A stretch of DNA of 64,000 nucleotides from Mangifera indica (taxonomy: Eukaryota > Streptophyta > Magnoliopsida > Sapindales > Anacardiaceae): positions 13,707,800-13,771,799 of the forward strand of contig NC_058151.1 in the NCBI RefSeq assembly GCF_011075055.1, written 5' to 3'. The notes under the pieces are model-generated. The model made no database searches, was not told where the DNA came from, and saw nothing but the letters and a program-made list of their open reading frames with translations. This document shows positions 35,866 to 48,845 of the stretch, in pieces. How positions within the stretch are numbered: the stretch's first letter is position 1; every line of letters begins with the position of its first letter. Made by a program: the position numbers and the translations under genes.

Positions 35866-36853
35866 TATCTAATATTTTCTTTTAGTGTGATGTTAGGGCA
35901 CTTAGAAAAAGCATGCATTCAACTTGGTGAGAAGAAATTTTTAATATTTATTTGTGATTTTTTTCTTTATTGATTAAAATCTTTCGTATTTATTTTTAAA
36001 ATTAAGTATTTAAATTTTTGATATTCCGAGTTTTCCTTTTGAAGAGTGTTGTTTCATTCTTGTGCTAAAATAATAAAACAAGCGAAAAACAATTTCATTT
36101 TAGTTATGTTGAAGAGTAATATGCACAGTTTTATTTACATCTCATATGATACAAATTCAATATTAACATAGTTTTATTAATGATATTGATATATGTTTAT
36201 AGTATAGGTTCAAATTCATTATTAAATTCATGTATTTAGAATTTAAAAAATTATTTTTATACCAAAAAAATACTATAATAATTTTGTATTTGAGAGAATA
36301 AATGAAAATTACAATATTAAATGAAAATTTAATATTTTCCTAAATTCATAATTATTAACTTTAAAAAATTTGAAGTCCGTCTATTAAAAATAAAAATTAA
36401 TGAAAGACATTAGTCTGAAAGGCATAAAAGTAATTTGATGCGGTACGAAAGGAGAATAAAACCTGCCGGCATTCATTTTGAAAAAACAAATAAATGCAGA
36501 TAGCGTGATGTCAGGAAAATTTTACGTTATCTCATGTAAACGCAACACGTGGAGCACGTCGTTTGACGAAATCGATTTTACGTCGATTTGTGACGAATAT
36601 CGATGGGTCTGTATCACTTTTGATGACCTCAACTAATAGCGTAGTGACACTTGAAGGGTTCTTTTGTCATTAAATTTCAATTTTGAAAAAATCTGTGAAT
36701 AAAAAAAATGATTTTTTTATATATTAATACGAATTCAAACGGAAGTTGACCAAGTCTTCTGGCCTTTGCACTTTCCATTTCACTTGCATTGAGAGAGAGT
36801 GTTTCTGTGAAAATCTTCATTCCTAAAGTTGTAAAAAAATCGGTGATCGCTTC
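35866..36853 (+). promoter_or_regulatory. 3' flank and G-box leader repeat, copy 2
   Basis: 35866-36400 is the copy-D 3' flank, homologous to 24449-25250 but without the solo LTR. About 36400-36853 repeats the leader block, with CACGTG at 36546-36551 and the 'ttgcattgagagagagtg' string. Confidence 0.45.
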
Positions 36854-36922
36854 ATGACGACGACGATGGCGGCGGCGGCGGCGATGACAAAGACGACGAT
36901 GATGACACCTCCAGCAGCGTAG
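36854..36922 (+). other. Ala/Thr-rich short ORF, copy 2
   Basis: 22 codons, MTTTMAAAAAMTKTT-type, closing at TAG over a possible donor (gc|gtagga). One GAC unit fewer and one GCG unit more than its relatives, so repeat-number variation has kept the frame. Confidence 0.35.
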
Positions 36923-38144
36923 GAGATATTTCTTATCTCCTAAATTGATTTTTATATTGTTTTAATAATTTGATTTATATTTTGGGCAAATCAAAGAAAA
37001 AAAGAAGGGATAATTCATAAACTGAAGTACCGATGAGAACAAAACTAAAAAGCAATTATAGCTGAAAATTCTGTGTCTAATTTCATAGGCTTCTTCGGAA
37101 AGGTATGAAAATGAGAAAATGATGGTTGAGCTTTGTTTGGTTGGTTTGTTATTATGCATCAAAAGTGGCATTTAAATACAAGGGTGTTTTGGTCATTTCA
37201 CTGGATACAGGCAAAATAGTCATTTAAATCTTAAACTAACAGAAACTGATCATTTTAACCTCTGATGGGTGAAATTTTGGATTTTTAAAAGATCGTGGAT
37301 ATGAACGGTTAAGCAGTCAACTTGGGTGGCAATAAGGCGTTTGGCCCCTCAAATAACCTGGCGAAATAAAACATATTATCAAATACTTAATGCTTGCAAA
37401 AAGGTATAATAAATTTTTTATTTAATAAAAGTGAAACTTAAGCATAAATTCTGTGTTTGAAATCCAAGCTCATAGATAAAATGCATGAAACACCTATATA
37501 ATATTAATAGAAATAGCAAAATACATAAAATCATAACAAATATAAAAATAACAATTTTATCTCTCATCTTCATACAATTGCTCGGCTTGATCGTTGATTT
37601 CGCTACATATCTCACTACTAATATCTATCTAAACAACCACGTGAAAATAATGTACGAATAAAAACCATTCAATAAGTAAATAATATTTGGGTATTTTACA
37701 CAAAACATGAAATTAAAGTTGGCATTTCACTAATGAATTTTGGTGTGATCACAATTTGACACCCTCGTGCCCTTAACATAGGTTATTTACAAAGATTTCT
37801 ATTACATAAATTGATGTCGATATATCTAACATTCTAGTGAAAGTAATTAACACTTTGCATGTCTATTAATTATTGTGTCTTATACACATCTTATACGACC
37901 TATTGGACTAACTTATTATGATATACTGGTCACATAAGGAATTTAGTCGCAATCTCTTCCTTACCACATATGCATAACTATAAGATTGTTAACTAAAAAA
38001 ACCCTCTTTGATTGGTATGTGATGGAAGACAATGTAAGCATAAATGTATAACACTTTGGGCATGTCTGGCAGGTTACTTGGTGAGTGGGGTGAAATTCAA
38101 TTTTATCCCATTGTTCACCTTTTTGATATTGCTTCAATTTTAAA
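36923..38144. repeat. 1.2-kb shared block, copy 2
   Basis: Homologue of 25790-27020 with small deletions; for example 'gtcaacttaaaatgcaaaac...' is missing after 37035, as also at 48958. Nothing else seen. Confidence 0.65.
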
Positions 38145-39000
38145 GGGAAAAGGACTATTTTCCACCCACATTTTAGGCCAATCTCAAACTCACACTTATG
38201 GGAGATGAAAAACTCAAACTTTCACCTATGACCAAACTTCTGTTAAAGGGAGGGGTAAAATAGTTATTTTACTGTTTATATTAAAAGTTATAAAGTTTAT
38301 TAGTTTCCCCCTTTAGGTTTTAGAAATTAACATTTCACCTTTATCTAAAGCTTTCAAACTTTGAAAAGTAACATTTTCACCCTAAAACCTAGGGTTTTCG
38401 TATTTTTTAAAACTCAGTCGCCTCCATAACTTTCAAAAATAGCAGTTTCACCCCCACTCTTCAACTTCATCCTTCGACATCGTCTCTGGCCTCCTCCTTC
38501 TTCTGGTGCAACGACAGTGGCATGACAAAGAGATATTTATCTCCTCGTCGCACAATCCAGATGATGGAGGATGATGTTTCGTCACTCGTCGCATTTGGAT
38601 GACATGAAGACAAAGCGTCGTCCTTCGTCTATTCTTTTAGATCTGGATGACGAGGCAACGAAGGTTATTCCTTCATCGTCCTTTATAGCCAGAGAAGGGG
38701 AATCGATGAAAAGTGTCAGTTATCAGTGGTGGTCGGAGAAGGAAGCAAACCTTAAGGGTGAAATTTAAACTTTTCAAACTTTAAGAATAGGTTGAAGTGT
38801 GAGTTTTTAAAACCTAGAGGGGGAAAACGATAAATTTTTTAAAATTTTAAAGTTTATAAATAAAATAACAATTTTACCATTGTTACTAATTGAAAATTTG
38901 GACTGCAATTTGGTTAAGTGTGAGAGCTTGAATTTTTCATCTTTCGTTGGTGTAACTTTGAGATTGGGTTAAAATTTGGATAGGAAATAGTCCTTTTCCC
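38145..39000. mobile_element. Non-autonomous Mutator-like element, copy 2
   Basis: 856 bp, ends GGGAAAAGGACTATTT... and ...GGAAATAGTCCTTTTCCC, same AATTTTAAA flanks as copy 1. Internal ORF 38571-38768 (DLDDEATKVIPSSS) reads the GC-rich core and is shared with the other copies in frame, but resembles no transposase. Confidence 0.9.
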
Positions 39001-39212
39001 AATTTTAAATGATTAAATTGCTTCAAAATCAAACCATAAAACTTTAGCTTGCCCTCGTTCTCTAATTAATTTTACTAGAACAACATATGAATCTACTAAT
39101 CATATTCAAAATTACAGCATAAATGTCCAAATTTACACTTTTCCCTAGTAAAGCTAATAAAAAAGAAACCCAATCTTCAATGAATTTGAAAGAAAGTAAT
39201 TGAAGTTCTTGC

Positions 39213-39394
39213 GAATTCAACGAAGGCTTGGTTACGATTGCGCCGACATTGCTCTTGGTTTTAACGATCTTACCAAAGGGTTTACAAAGCTCAACGAGCT
39301 CCTTTTTCATGCACTCCCAGGGAAGGTTCCGAAGATGGAGAACCTTTGACAGGGTCTGAGTGTATCGAAACTGCGACTGGCTAGAGGTTGACAT
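39213..39394 (-). pseudogene. PTB exon 1, orphan copy 3 (frameshifted)
   Basis: 182 nt instead of 183. One C is lost in the GGCGCC string near 39240, which shifts the frame after NVGA. The donor is GC instead of GT. Pro15 is Leu. No downstream PTB exons. Confidence 0.85.
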
Positions 39395-42000
39395 CTAGAT
39401 TTTGAGGACTTTTAGGGTTTGAATATTCTTTGGTTGTCTGGAAAATTTGGTGATTTCCTCAGAAAATTTTGTTCCCTGAGGTGAAGAGTAAGTTTTTGTC
39501 GGGTGTTGCGAGTGTAGGATTTTATATTGGTTAGAAGATACGTTTGTTTCAACAAAATTACTAATTTGGGCTTGCAACGAAACAGTCTCTAGCAATAATC
39601 TGGGGAGGGTATTATTGGTATTAGAAGTCTCATTCAATTTTTTTTCTTCTATACTTTCTCATAGTGCATGGATCTTGAACCGATCAGTATTAACAGTCAA
39701 CACAATATAATTAAAATTTAAAATAGGTTAATTAAATATATTTATTTTAGTTAATTTATTAAAAAATATTTATCAAATATATTTATTAAATAATACTAAA
39801 TCATAAAAGTTGTATGTTATATGTGTCTTCCTAACCTAACTCACAAATTCGAGTTTACAAAATAGTATGGCCTAGTAATTAGTTTTAAGTTTGAGTTTAC
39901 ATATTTTGTCTAAAATAGATATTATCTTTATGATGGATTAAGTTTTACAATAATGTTCTTTTTATTTTTGTATAATAATTTAGATTTAAAAGGGATGAAA
40001 GTCTAAAATGTGATTAAAAATGATTGTAATATCTAAATCGTTCTTATAAATGATTTATTCCATTTCAATGCAATGATGGTATTAAAGTAACTTCATTTGA
40101 ATTATTGCACTAAAAGGTATAGTTAATACAATCAAAACCATATCAATAACCCAAATATAATAGTCAAGTCGTATATTAAAAATCTAATTTTTTATATCGT
40201 ATACTGTATAATATATCTTTTAAAAAATAAAATAATTGACATATCATTATTTTAAAAAAAATCATAAACACTTCTAAAATTTTAAAATTTTTCATATACA
40301 CTCTTACTGTATCTTTTTTTAAAAATATATATATGATATGTATCGATAATATGTATCATATTATTGGATATGTATCATATCATATGATACGTTTACTATA
40401 TTGTATTAATTTAATATACCTTATAATACATATTATTTTTTACTTATATTATAACATATCATAAAATTCATATTGTATACGATAAGATATTAACAACTAT
40501 AAGCCCAAGTCAATTAGTGAAATTGTTTAAAGTTTTTCTAATTATCGTACGAAAAAACGAGAATAATTCATCCTACATAGTAAAATATAGACACATAAGG
40601 GAAAAAAAAAGTACTTACTGGGTATATGATGTGTAATCAACTAAATTTTGAGACACTCTTCAAACCAATCGTAAACTTTATTAAGATAAGGTTTTGTTTG
40701 ATTTCAACCCTCAAATGTTTGAAGGATAAAGAGGTTATTAAACTACTGCTTGAATTTAAAAATTTAATACTTTTGAGTTCAAGTTTGAGTTTTAGGGTGT
40801 TTAATTCGTCAAATTTACAAGTTTAAAATTTTTGATACAAAATAATGTTGTTTTAATCAATTTACATTAAACGCATTGTTTTAGTAATGAATTGAGCTCA
40901 AAACTCGATTTTTTATTTATTTTGGCTTGATTACAGTATCAAGCTAAATTTAATTCAAGCATAATTCGATACTGTAGTTGAACTTGAGTTCAACTTCTCT
41001 TAAGTTGCATTGAGTTTAAGTTGGTCTGAGATAATTCATCAAGTTTAACTTTTTTAAAATTAATCAAATTTGAGTTAATCCAAACTCGAGTTGACTACCT
41101 AATTCGAGTTTGTATCTCCTTCTATTGACTTATTCTCACCCGTCGATAATATTGATTCTTTCTGATGAAGATAAAATTGTTTTTGTCAAATTAATTTTGT
41201 TTTGGGCAAAGATAATTTCATCTTCTTCATAAACGAAGAAGGTCTCACACAAAAGATAAACATTATATAAAAATTTCTACATAGGGAACAAGTCTTTTAG
41301 TCATTTAAAATACATTTGGCTGAGCTTAGGGTCTACGGTGTGGCCTCTGTAATTGCATAGCCTTCTCTTTAAATATCTTCTTCTAATTAAATAATAGACT
41401 TAACTAAAAGGTCAAGTAGAAAAGGCAGCTAATTCTGTGGTACCGAGGCCAGCCTTAGCAACAGGGAGCTGATGTTTTCTGTCATTTATACATCTGAAGA
41501 TAAGGCAGATTGAGAAAAAACAATTCAGTGAATTTTAGGTTATTTAAATGGAGAAATCTCATTAATATCATATACACAAATCAACACAATGCACAGGTTA
41601 AAAAAAAAATGACTAAAGATGATTTTATCTTAAACAATTTTTATAAATGATAATAATATTGAATTTATAAAATTTCACCTATAAAATCAATAACAATAAA
41701 TTTGTAAATTTTTTAATAAAAAAATTAAAAATATAAATTTACACAATGTGCATGTTAAAAATATAATAATTGAAAATGTTTTTATCCATAATAATTTTTA
41801 TAAAAGATAATATTATATTTAAGAAAAATCATTAAATCATATGGTGATAAAAACTAAAACAATTATATACTTCTATATGAAATTATCCTTTCTATTTGAC
41901 TTTTTTTTAGATAATCATTATCATTTCGAATGAATTCTTAGTCATCTTTTGTAGTTTGAAAAAAATTAGACTTGCTCTTTGCCATAAATACTCCCCTAAA
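39395..42000. other. Divergent intergenic region, copy 3
   Basis: Homologue of 18610-20580, nearly identical to 51339-53930. The extra block at 41035-41605 is less AT-rich (ggtctacggtgtggcctctg, ccagccttagcaacaggg) and almost unchanged between the two copies. It has no ORF. It may be a young insertion, or sequence lost from the 20-kb copy. Confidence 0.45.
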
Positions 42001-42069
42001 AATTATATAAAGATCATGCAGGCTAATGAAGAAGTAATTTCTAGTTCGTTTCATTTTCTTTGGCTGAAG

Positions 42070-42776
42070 ATGGAGGAAAAACAATTGTAGCATCTCACTC
42101 TGGACAAGAAAGAAATTTATCACACAATACTTATTCTACTTAATCAATTTTTAACACCCATCTAATTATATTATTTATTTATTTTTTTAATTATTTGGTT
42201 TTAATCTTTTAGGTTGCTTTGATTGTGTTTCCAAAATTGTTTTTATTCGTGGCCATTGTATTAGTTGTTTGAGAATTCTCCTCTTTCTGACCAGGAGAGA
42301 CAGTATATTGGAGCTGCATTTCTATTTTTAATAATTTGCATCACAATCATTTGTTTTCGACTAGCTAAGACAAAGCTGACGAATGCCCTTAAATATTTAC
42401 AGGAGGTAATATATTTTTATTCGTGTAATTATTCAAGGGTCGACTAACTCCTTTGAAAAATTTTCAAATATAATTCTAATAATTTTATTTGTGTGTGTTT
42501 CAGAAGAGAGACTTGGAATATCTAAAAAAATATGGTTTTCCTATCGGAGTGTATGGATGGCAATCATTTGCTTCGATGATTATAATTTTAGCCTTTGATT
42601 TGTCGACAACATTTTTGTCTGGATTCCTGGTTAGATTGAAGGAAAGGGAGGTGATATATTATAGTGCTATGATGGGGATTATTGCTGGAATACTACACTT
42701 TGTTTGAGAGGTTGAGTTAAAAGTTGATGAGAATCAAGGTAAAGGGGATGATAATTCATCTGTTCTTTGTTTCTAG
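42070..42776 (+). pseudogene. Membrane-protein family copy E (subfamily I)
   Basis: Exons by homology 42070-42126, 42213-42405 and 42504-42776. Lesions: TAG at codon 7 (42088-42090); intron-1 donor GT changed to AT at 42127; TGA for Trp (42270-42272) followed by a 1-base insertion in exon 2; TGA for Arg in the FVREVE motif (42705-42707). Nearly identical to copy H, which shares the exon-2 lesions but not the others, so these two descend from one already broken gene. Confidence 0.85.
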
Positions 42777-44930
42777 ATGATTTGTTTTGTTTTATTTATT
42801 TTTTTATTTATTTTGTGTTTAAAGCCATGAGAGGCTTCAAAATGTTCTACTCATGGTATAAATTTTTTATATTTATTTGTGTTTATTGATTGAAATACTT
42901 CATATTTGTTTTTATATAAGTGAAAATTGGAGGATCAAAATAAAAATCTTGTGAATTTTTTTTTTTAAATTTTAATGGCATATCTTGTAATTTTTTATAT
43001 AATGAACGGTCCAAAAAATTAGTGGCCTCTAAAATAAAACTGTTTTTTTTTCTGACAATTTTTACTTTTTTTTCATAGAATAAACATTCATTTGCTACTG
43101 AAAGTGATAGAGGAACAAAAGCTAAACTAATTTGGCAGTAAGATGGCCTCAATAATGAATGTTTCACTTAATAATTTAATAAAAAATAAAAATAAAGTTT
43201 AACTCTTTGTTAAACTGATATTAATGATTTTTCAAAAATTTAAATATTTATTTATCATATAATTTATATTAAAATTTTTAACTAATAATATTAAAATAAA
43301 TAAAATTTTATTTTATGTTTTTAGTTTAATTTAAAAATTTATAATTTCCCTTCCTAACAACCTCCTATGTTGACCGTCGATTTGTGTGATGAATCAACAC
43401 AGATTCATTACCACTTTTACCCCTCGAAGAGTCTTTTCCCGTTGCTTTCATTCTTAATCCTCCGTAAATGTCCTCTTTTATCGAAACACAAGGAAAAATG
43501 ACAAACTGAATTATTGAACACTCTGAAAAGCAGTAGACTTTGTTGCCCTAGACGTGGAAAAAACACAAACTGAACAAGAACAGAACTTCCTGCCAGCCGC
43601 TGTTTCTATAACAAAGGGAAGAGACCCAATAGAGAACATCCAAGTGTTCAATAAAACGCCCCAACAGAAAAACAGAGTAAATTTAAAAACTTAAAAATTT
43701 TATTTTAAGAAGTAGAAACGACTCTACTGAAAAATGGGATCGACCCAATTGAGGAAACAAGAAGATTAAGAAGCCCAATTGAGGAATTAAGAGATTTGGA
43801 GGAGACACAAGCGAGTGATGAATGATTTGAGGTTCTTGTAGTGTGAAATAATAGAAGAAACCATGGACAGAGAAATAGGAAAAATGAAATCTTTGTGATG
43901 GATGTTGAAATGGGTTCCAAAGAAAACAGAAATCATAAAGGGATTTTTTGGGTTCAAATTGAATTGAGATTTTGGAGACACTGCACAAGTATCAAGTTGG
44001 TGTTTATTATAGTTGTTGAAGATATGGTTTTGTTTTTGTATTTTGAGATGTGCAAATACGTCTACATAAAATTCTCATCCTAAATCTAAGGGTTGGATTT
44101 GAGTCGAGTTAACTCAAATTGAATTATCAATTTAATTCAAACAAGCTTGGTTTAAACTAGTTTGAATTTGAGCCTAAAGATTTTGTACTATCAAATTCAA
44201 ACTCAAGTCAAGAAATATTTACCTTCTTAAGCTCACAAATTTAGAAAAGTTTGATTCAGATTGGCTAAAACAAAATTATTTTTAATAATACACATCAAAC
44301 CGATATTATTTTGATTAATTTTAGTTTAATTATAAGATAATATAATTGAACTTGCTCTAAACTTGAGCTCAACTATCTTTAAGCCAAATTGAGTTTAAAT
44401 TAGTTTAAGGTGAACTATCGAGTTTAACTTTAATAAGCTAAATCAAACTTAAACTGATTTAAATTAGTTTGAATTCATCCAAATTAAGTCAACTTTATCT
44501 ATGTATGACCAAACCAACCTCTCAAATTCAAATTTGATAAAATATAGTCTAAATTTAATATTTAATGATTAAAAAATTAAAATTATTTTAAATGTTTATT
44601 TAAATAGTGCAACTAGGTTATTGGATCCGTTTTTTAATACCCACATTGATACTATTTATTTAAATGTATTTATTTTTATTAATTACTTAACCTCAACAAT
44701 AAACTATTATTCCACTTTAATTAATGAAATAATCTAATTTATTATTTAAAAAAATGATTGGCGATAAAGACCAAAGGCAATTACACAAATCTTTATCAAA
44801 TTATCTTTTCTATTTGATTTGTTTAAATCATTATCATTTTGAATGAATTCTAAGTTATCTTTTATAGTTTGAAATAAACTAGATTTTCTCTTTCTCAGAA
44901 ATATTCTCCTGCAAAGTATATAAAGAATAT
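42777..44930. other. Intergenic block, copy 2 of the B-C spacer
   Basis: Homologue of 21303-23610, including the leader-like minus-strand region (43683-43988, MVSSIISHYKN frame open) and the TTTAAACTC repeat field at 44.1-44.5 kb. No confirmed gene. Confidence 0.4.
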
Positions 44931-44982
44931 GCAGGCTAATGGAGAACTAATTTCTAGTTCTTCTCACTTTGTTTGGCTGAAG

Positions 44983-45809
44983 ATGGACGAAGAGCAGCTT
45001 TAGCATCTCACTGTGGACATGAGGAGCGAAATTTGGGGCATAGTACTTGTTCTATTTGATCAATTTTAAACTTTTATCTAATTATATTTTTTTATTATTT
45101 TTTCTAATTTTTTTGGTTTTAATCTTCCAGTTTGCTTTTATTGTTCAACCACAACTGTCTTTATTACTGGGCATTGAATTAGTAGTTTCACAATTTTCTT
45201 ATAATCACAAGAAGAGAGTGCTTGTTGGAGTTGTATTTGCATTTTTAATAAGTTATATCACATTCATCTGTTTTCAACTAGCCAAAGCAAAGATGACGAA
45301 TGCCCTTAAATATTTACAAGAGGTAGTATAAAGCTTCAAATATCTGGGCAGCTTCAAATATCTGGGCAGGTATTAGATATTATCCTTGAAATTTTATCTG
45401 ACAAAATTTTGTTTCTGGTTTCAGATGAAAGATTTGGAAAATCTGAAAAAATGGAATGATTCCAAGGTTATTATATGTTACAAGTATGAATGAATTTGAA
45501 ATTTAGTAATTTAATTTTATTGTCATTTTAACTTCTTTTTTTTTTGTTTTTGTATTTCAGTATTTTTATGACCCTCCTGTCAAAGTGTTTGGATGACAAC
45601 CATTTTATTCAATGGTTATAATTGTAACCTTTGATATGTGGATAACATTTATGTTTAAGGATATAGAATGGAATCCATGGATATACTCATGTACTGTGCC
45701 GGCGATTATTTTTGGAATCGCGAACTTTGTTGGGGGGGTTTGTTTAAAAGTTGATGAGTATCAAGGTCAAGTGGATGGTAATTTGAACACAGATTTTGCT
45801 AACCTTTAA
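44983..45809 (+). pseudogene. Membrane-protein family copy F (subfamily II)
   Basis: Exons 44983-45042, 45131-45322, 45425-45466 and 45561-45809, all with usable splice sites. Two stops: TAG at codon 7 of exon 1 (45001-45003) and TGA for the Trp of VFGWQ (45594-45596), the latter shared with copy C. The tail is longer than in D (DGNLNTDFANL), as in copy A. Intron 2 contains a short duplication of 'cttcaaatatctgggcag'. With two nonsense changes and an otherwise clean frame it looks recently lost. Confidence 0.85.
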
Positions 45810-47640
45810 TGTTTGATAATCCACACGTTGTTTTAGTGTGATGTTGGGAAACTTGAAAGACATCAACTTAGTCAATAAACTATTTGTTATTGCTTGAAAA
45901 GTAATATGAAGAAGTTATCAAAGCTCATAAATCATGATAGAAAAATTTTAGTATTTATTTGTGTATTACATTCTGATTGAGCGCATTTTTTTCTTTATTG
46001 ATTGAAATCTTTCTTATTTATTGTGTTAGAAATTTTTATTGAGATTAAATTATGAATAATAAAGTGATTAAAATATATCAAAATACATATTTATTTAGTA
46101 AAAATTTATTATATTATATTATTATATTCAAAATTCTTAACATAAAAAAAATTTACTCAATACAAATTTATTTAATTATATTAGAATTTCTTAATAGTAT
46201 CATGGGTGTAAGAGTATCTTTACGTACACAATACAAAGAATACACATATAAAAAATGTAATATTCAGACAAAAATAAATCGGCTCATCTGTTCTCTGTCA
46301 TTTTTTTTCATCTTTTGTATAAAAGTTATGGGATCGTTCTATATTTTATTATACAAAAAATAACATATTTTTTATTTTATAGTATAAAATAACAAACTAA
46401 CCCTTCAGATATCTCATTTTTATTGGCTAAAATTATCTTATTGGATCCACAACTGTTTATTTTAATGAATAATTTACAACAGTTGGTCTGCAATAATGAT
46501 GTTACATTCAATGTATAGTCACTAATTTCCTTTTAAATCGTCGGTTTTTTCAAATTGATTACAAATACATAGTCACGCTACATTATTATACATCAACGAA
46601 TTTAAAAGAACTCGCGGAAGGAATCAGCAATGACCGTCAAAACATGGGGGCTCCACAAATTATGTGTGCCACGTGTTGAAAAGAGAAATATTTCCTCTGT
46701 CTCTCCGTCGCCTGCATTGAGAAGGAATTCGTTTTTTCATATGACAGACTTCAACATTCATTTGGTAAAAAATTGTTTTTTAATTTGAAAAAACGAATAC
46801 TTTATTAGTTTTAAACTTTTAAATTAAATGAAGCATTTGACTTAAGTGCCCTGAACAGGTGGATTTGGTGCTTTTTCTGCTTGTGTTGTTTGAACATGAT
46901 CGGATTGGGTTTTTAAATTTTATTTTTATTTTTGTTTATGTCGTGTATTCTTTCTTTCTTATGCTTTAATTATGATGTGGTGTGTTTTTTAATGCTCAAA
47001 ATTTGATATTAATTCATTTTTCATATGGGTTTGGTAGTTTTTTTAAATTGGATTGTTGGGTAATTGTCCCAATTTAGTATTGGTGAATATTGAGCTTAAA
47101 CGTGAGGATTATATGATAACCCTAATTATCAAGATCAATCCAAAGTGTACTATTTTTTTTTAGGTACATATTTGGGTTTTTATTTTTGGAAATCATGATA
47201 AATTTTGTGTTCAAGAATTTGCTCGGATCTTTAATTTTCGTAACATGAATCTAGATACCAAATTGTCTATGTCTTTTTCTGTCAATTTTCACTTGACTCG
47301 TTTACTAAAAGATACTAAGTATATATGAGTAATCACCACATATTTTGGCTAATAAATATGCGGCTCTCTTATTATCATATTCATTTTTAATGTTCGAACA
47401 CAATGCATATGTTAAGAATAAAATGAGTGAGGATAATTTTACCATAACAATTTTTATGAAAAAATAATATTATATTTAAAAAAATTACTAAGTTACATAA
47501 TGATAAAAACCAAGACAATTATCCTTTCTATTTGATTTTTTTAGATGATTATCCTTTTGAATAAATTTAAAGTTATCTTTTATAGTTTGAAATAAAATAG
47601 AGTTCCTCTTTGCCATAAATAGGACTCCCCTAATTGAGTT
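45810..47640. other. Mostly unique intergenic DNA
   Basis: 45.81-46.2 kb matches the 3' side of copy A and the outer part of the inverted repeat (aataaagtgattaaaatatat). 46.2-47.4 kb is largely unique here. Around 46640-46730 there is a CCACGTGT G-box-like site and a 'tctctccgtcgcctgcattgagaag' string reminiscent of the leader repeats, which suggests a diverged promoter. No ORF follows. 47.4-47.64 kb is the upstream flank of copy G. Confidence 0.4.
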
Positions 47641-47703
47641 GCAAGAGTATAAATATAAAGACCAAGAACTAATTTCTAGTTCTCTTATTTTCTTTGGTTA
47701 GAG

Positions 47704-47987
47704 ATGGAGGAAAAGCAGTTGCAGCATCTCACTCTGGACAAGAATGAAATTTACGGCACAGTACTAATTCTACTTCATCAATTTTTAACTCCTTTCTAAT
47801 TATATTTTTTTTTCTAATTTTTTTTGTTTTAATCTTCCAGTTTGTTTTGATTGTGCTACCAAAACTGTATTTATTCATGCTTATCGAATCAGCAATTTGG
47901 AGGGAATGTCCTTATAATTCTCAGAAGATGGTGCTTGTTGGAGCTGTATTTGCATTTTTAATAAGTTATATCATATTAATATGTTTC
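47704..47987 (+). pseudogene. Membrane-protein family copy G (third subtype), truncated
   Basis: Exon 1 47704-47760 (MEEKQLQHLTLDKNEIYGT) and exon 2 from 47841 are intact in frame (FVLIVLPKLYLFMLIESAIW, VGAVFAFLISYIILICF). At about 47982-47987 the exon runs straight into the 3' flank of a subfamily-II copy (cattcttgtgctaaaataat, compare 36056). TGTTT is shared at the joint. The second half of the gene is deleted. The exon-2 sequence is intermediate between subfamilies I and II. Confidence 0.8.
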
Positions 47988-48299
47988 ATTCTTGTGCTAA
48001 AATAATAAAACAATTTCATTTTAGTTATGTTGAAGAGTAATATGCGCATTTTTATTTACATCTCATATGATACAAATTCAATATTAACATAGTTTTATTA
48101 ATGATATTGATATATGTTTATAGTATAGGTTCAAATTCATTATTAAATTCATGTATTTAGAATTTAAAAAATTATTTTTATACCAAAAAAATACTATAAT
48201 AATTTTGTATTTGAGAGAATAAATGAAAATTATAATATTAAATGAAAATTTAATATTTTCCTAAATTCATAATTATTAACTTTAGAAAATTTGAAGTTT

Positions 48300-48773
48300 G
48301 TCTATTAAAAATAAAAATTAATGAAAGACGTTAGTCTGAAAGACATAAAAGTAATTTGATGCGATACGAAAGGTGAATAAAACCTGCCGGCATTCATTTT
48401 GAAAAAACAAATAAATGCAGATAGCGTGATGTCAGGAAAATTTTACGTTATCTCATGTAAACGCAACACGTGGAGCACGTTGTTTGACGAAATCGATTTT
48501 ACGTCGATTTGTGACGAATATCGATGGGTCTGTATCACTTGTGATGACCTCAACTAATAGCGTAGTGACACCTGGAGGGTTCTTTTGTCATTTAATTTCA
48601 ATTTTGAAAAAATCTGTGAATAAAAAAATTATTTTTTTATATATTAATACGAATTCAAACGGAAGTTGACCAAGTCTTCTGGCCTTAGCACTTTCCATTT
48701 CACTTGCATTGAGAGAGAGTGTTTCTGTGAAAATCTTCATTCCTAAAGTTGTAAAAAAATCGGTGATCGCTTC
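48300..48773 (+). promoter_or_regulatory. G-box leader repeat, copy 3
   Basis: Same block as 25260-25716, CACGTG at 48467-48472. Close to copy 2. Confidence 0.45.
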
Positions 48774-48845
48774 ATGGCGACGACGACGACGATGGCGGCG
48801 GCGGCGATGACAAAGACGACGATGATGACACCTCCAGCAGCGTAG
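48774..48845 (+). other. Ala/Thr-rich short ORF, copy 3
   Basis: 23 codons, MATTTTMAAAAMTKTT-type, TAG overlapping a possible donor at 48842. If spliced to an acceptor at 49997-49998, the frame continues LLGERGEIQFYPI and into the Mutator-like element to a TAA at 50171-50173, about 81 residues in total. Speculative. Confidence 0.35.

Noticed and set aside
41440..41510. Possible C/D-box snoRNA (gctgatgttt ... ctga)
   Set aside because: The C box does not match RTGATGA, and no terminal stem or guide region was clear.
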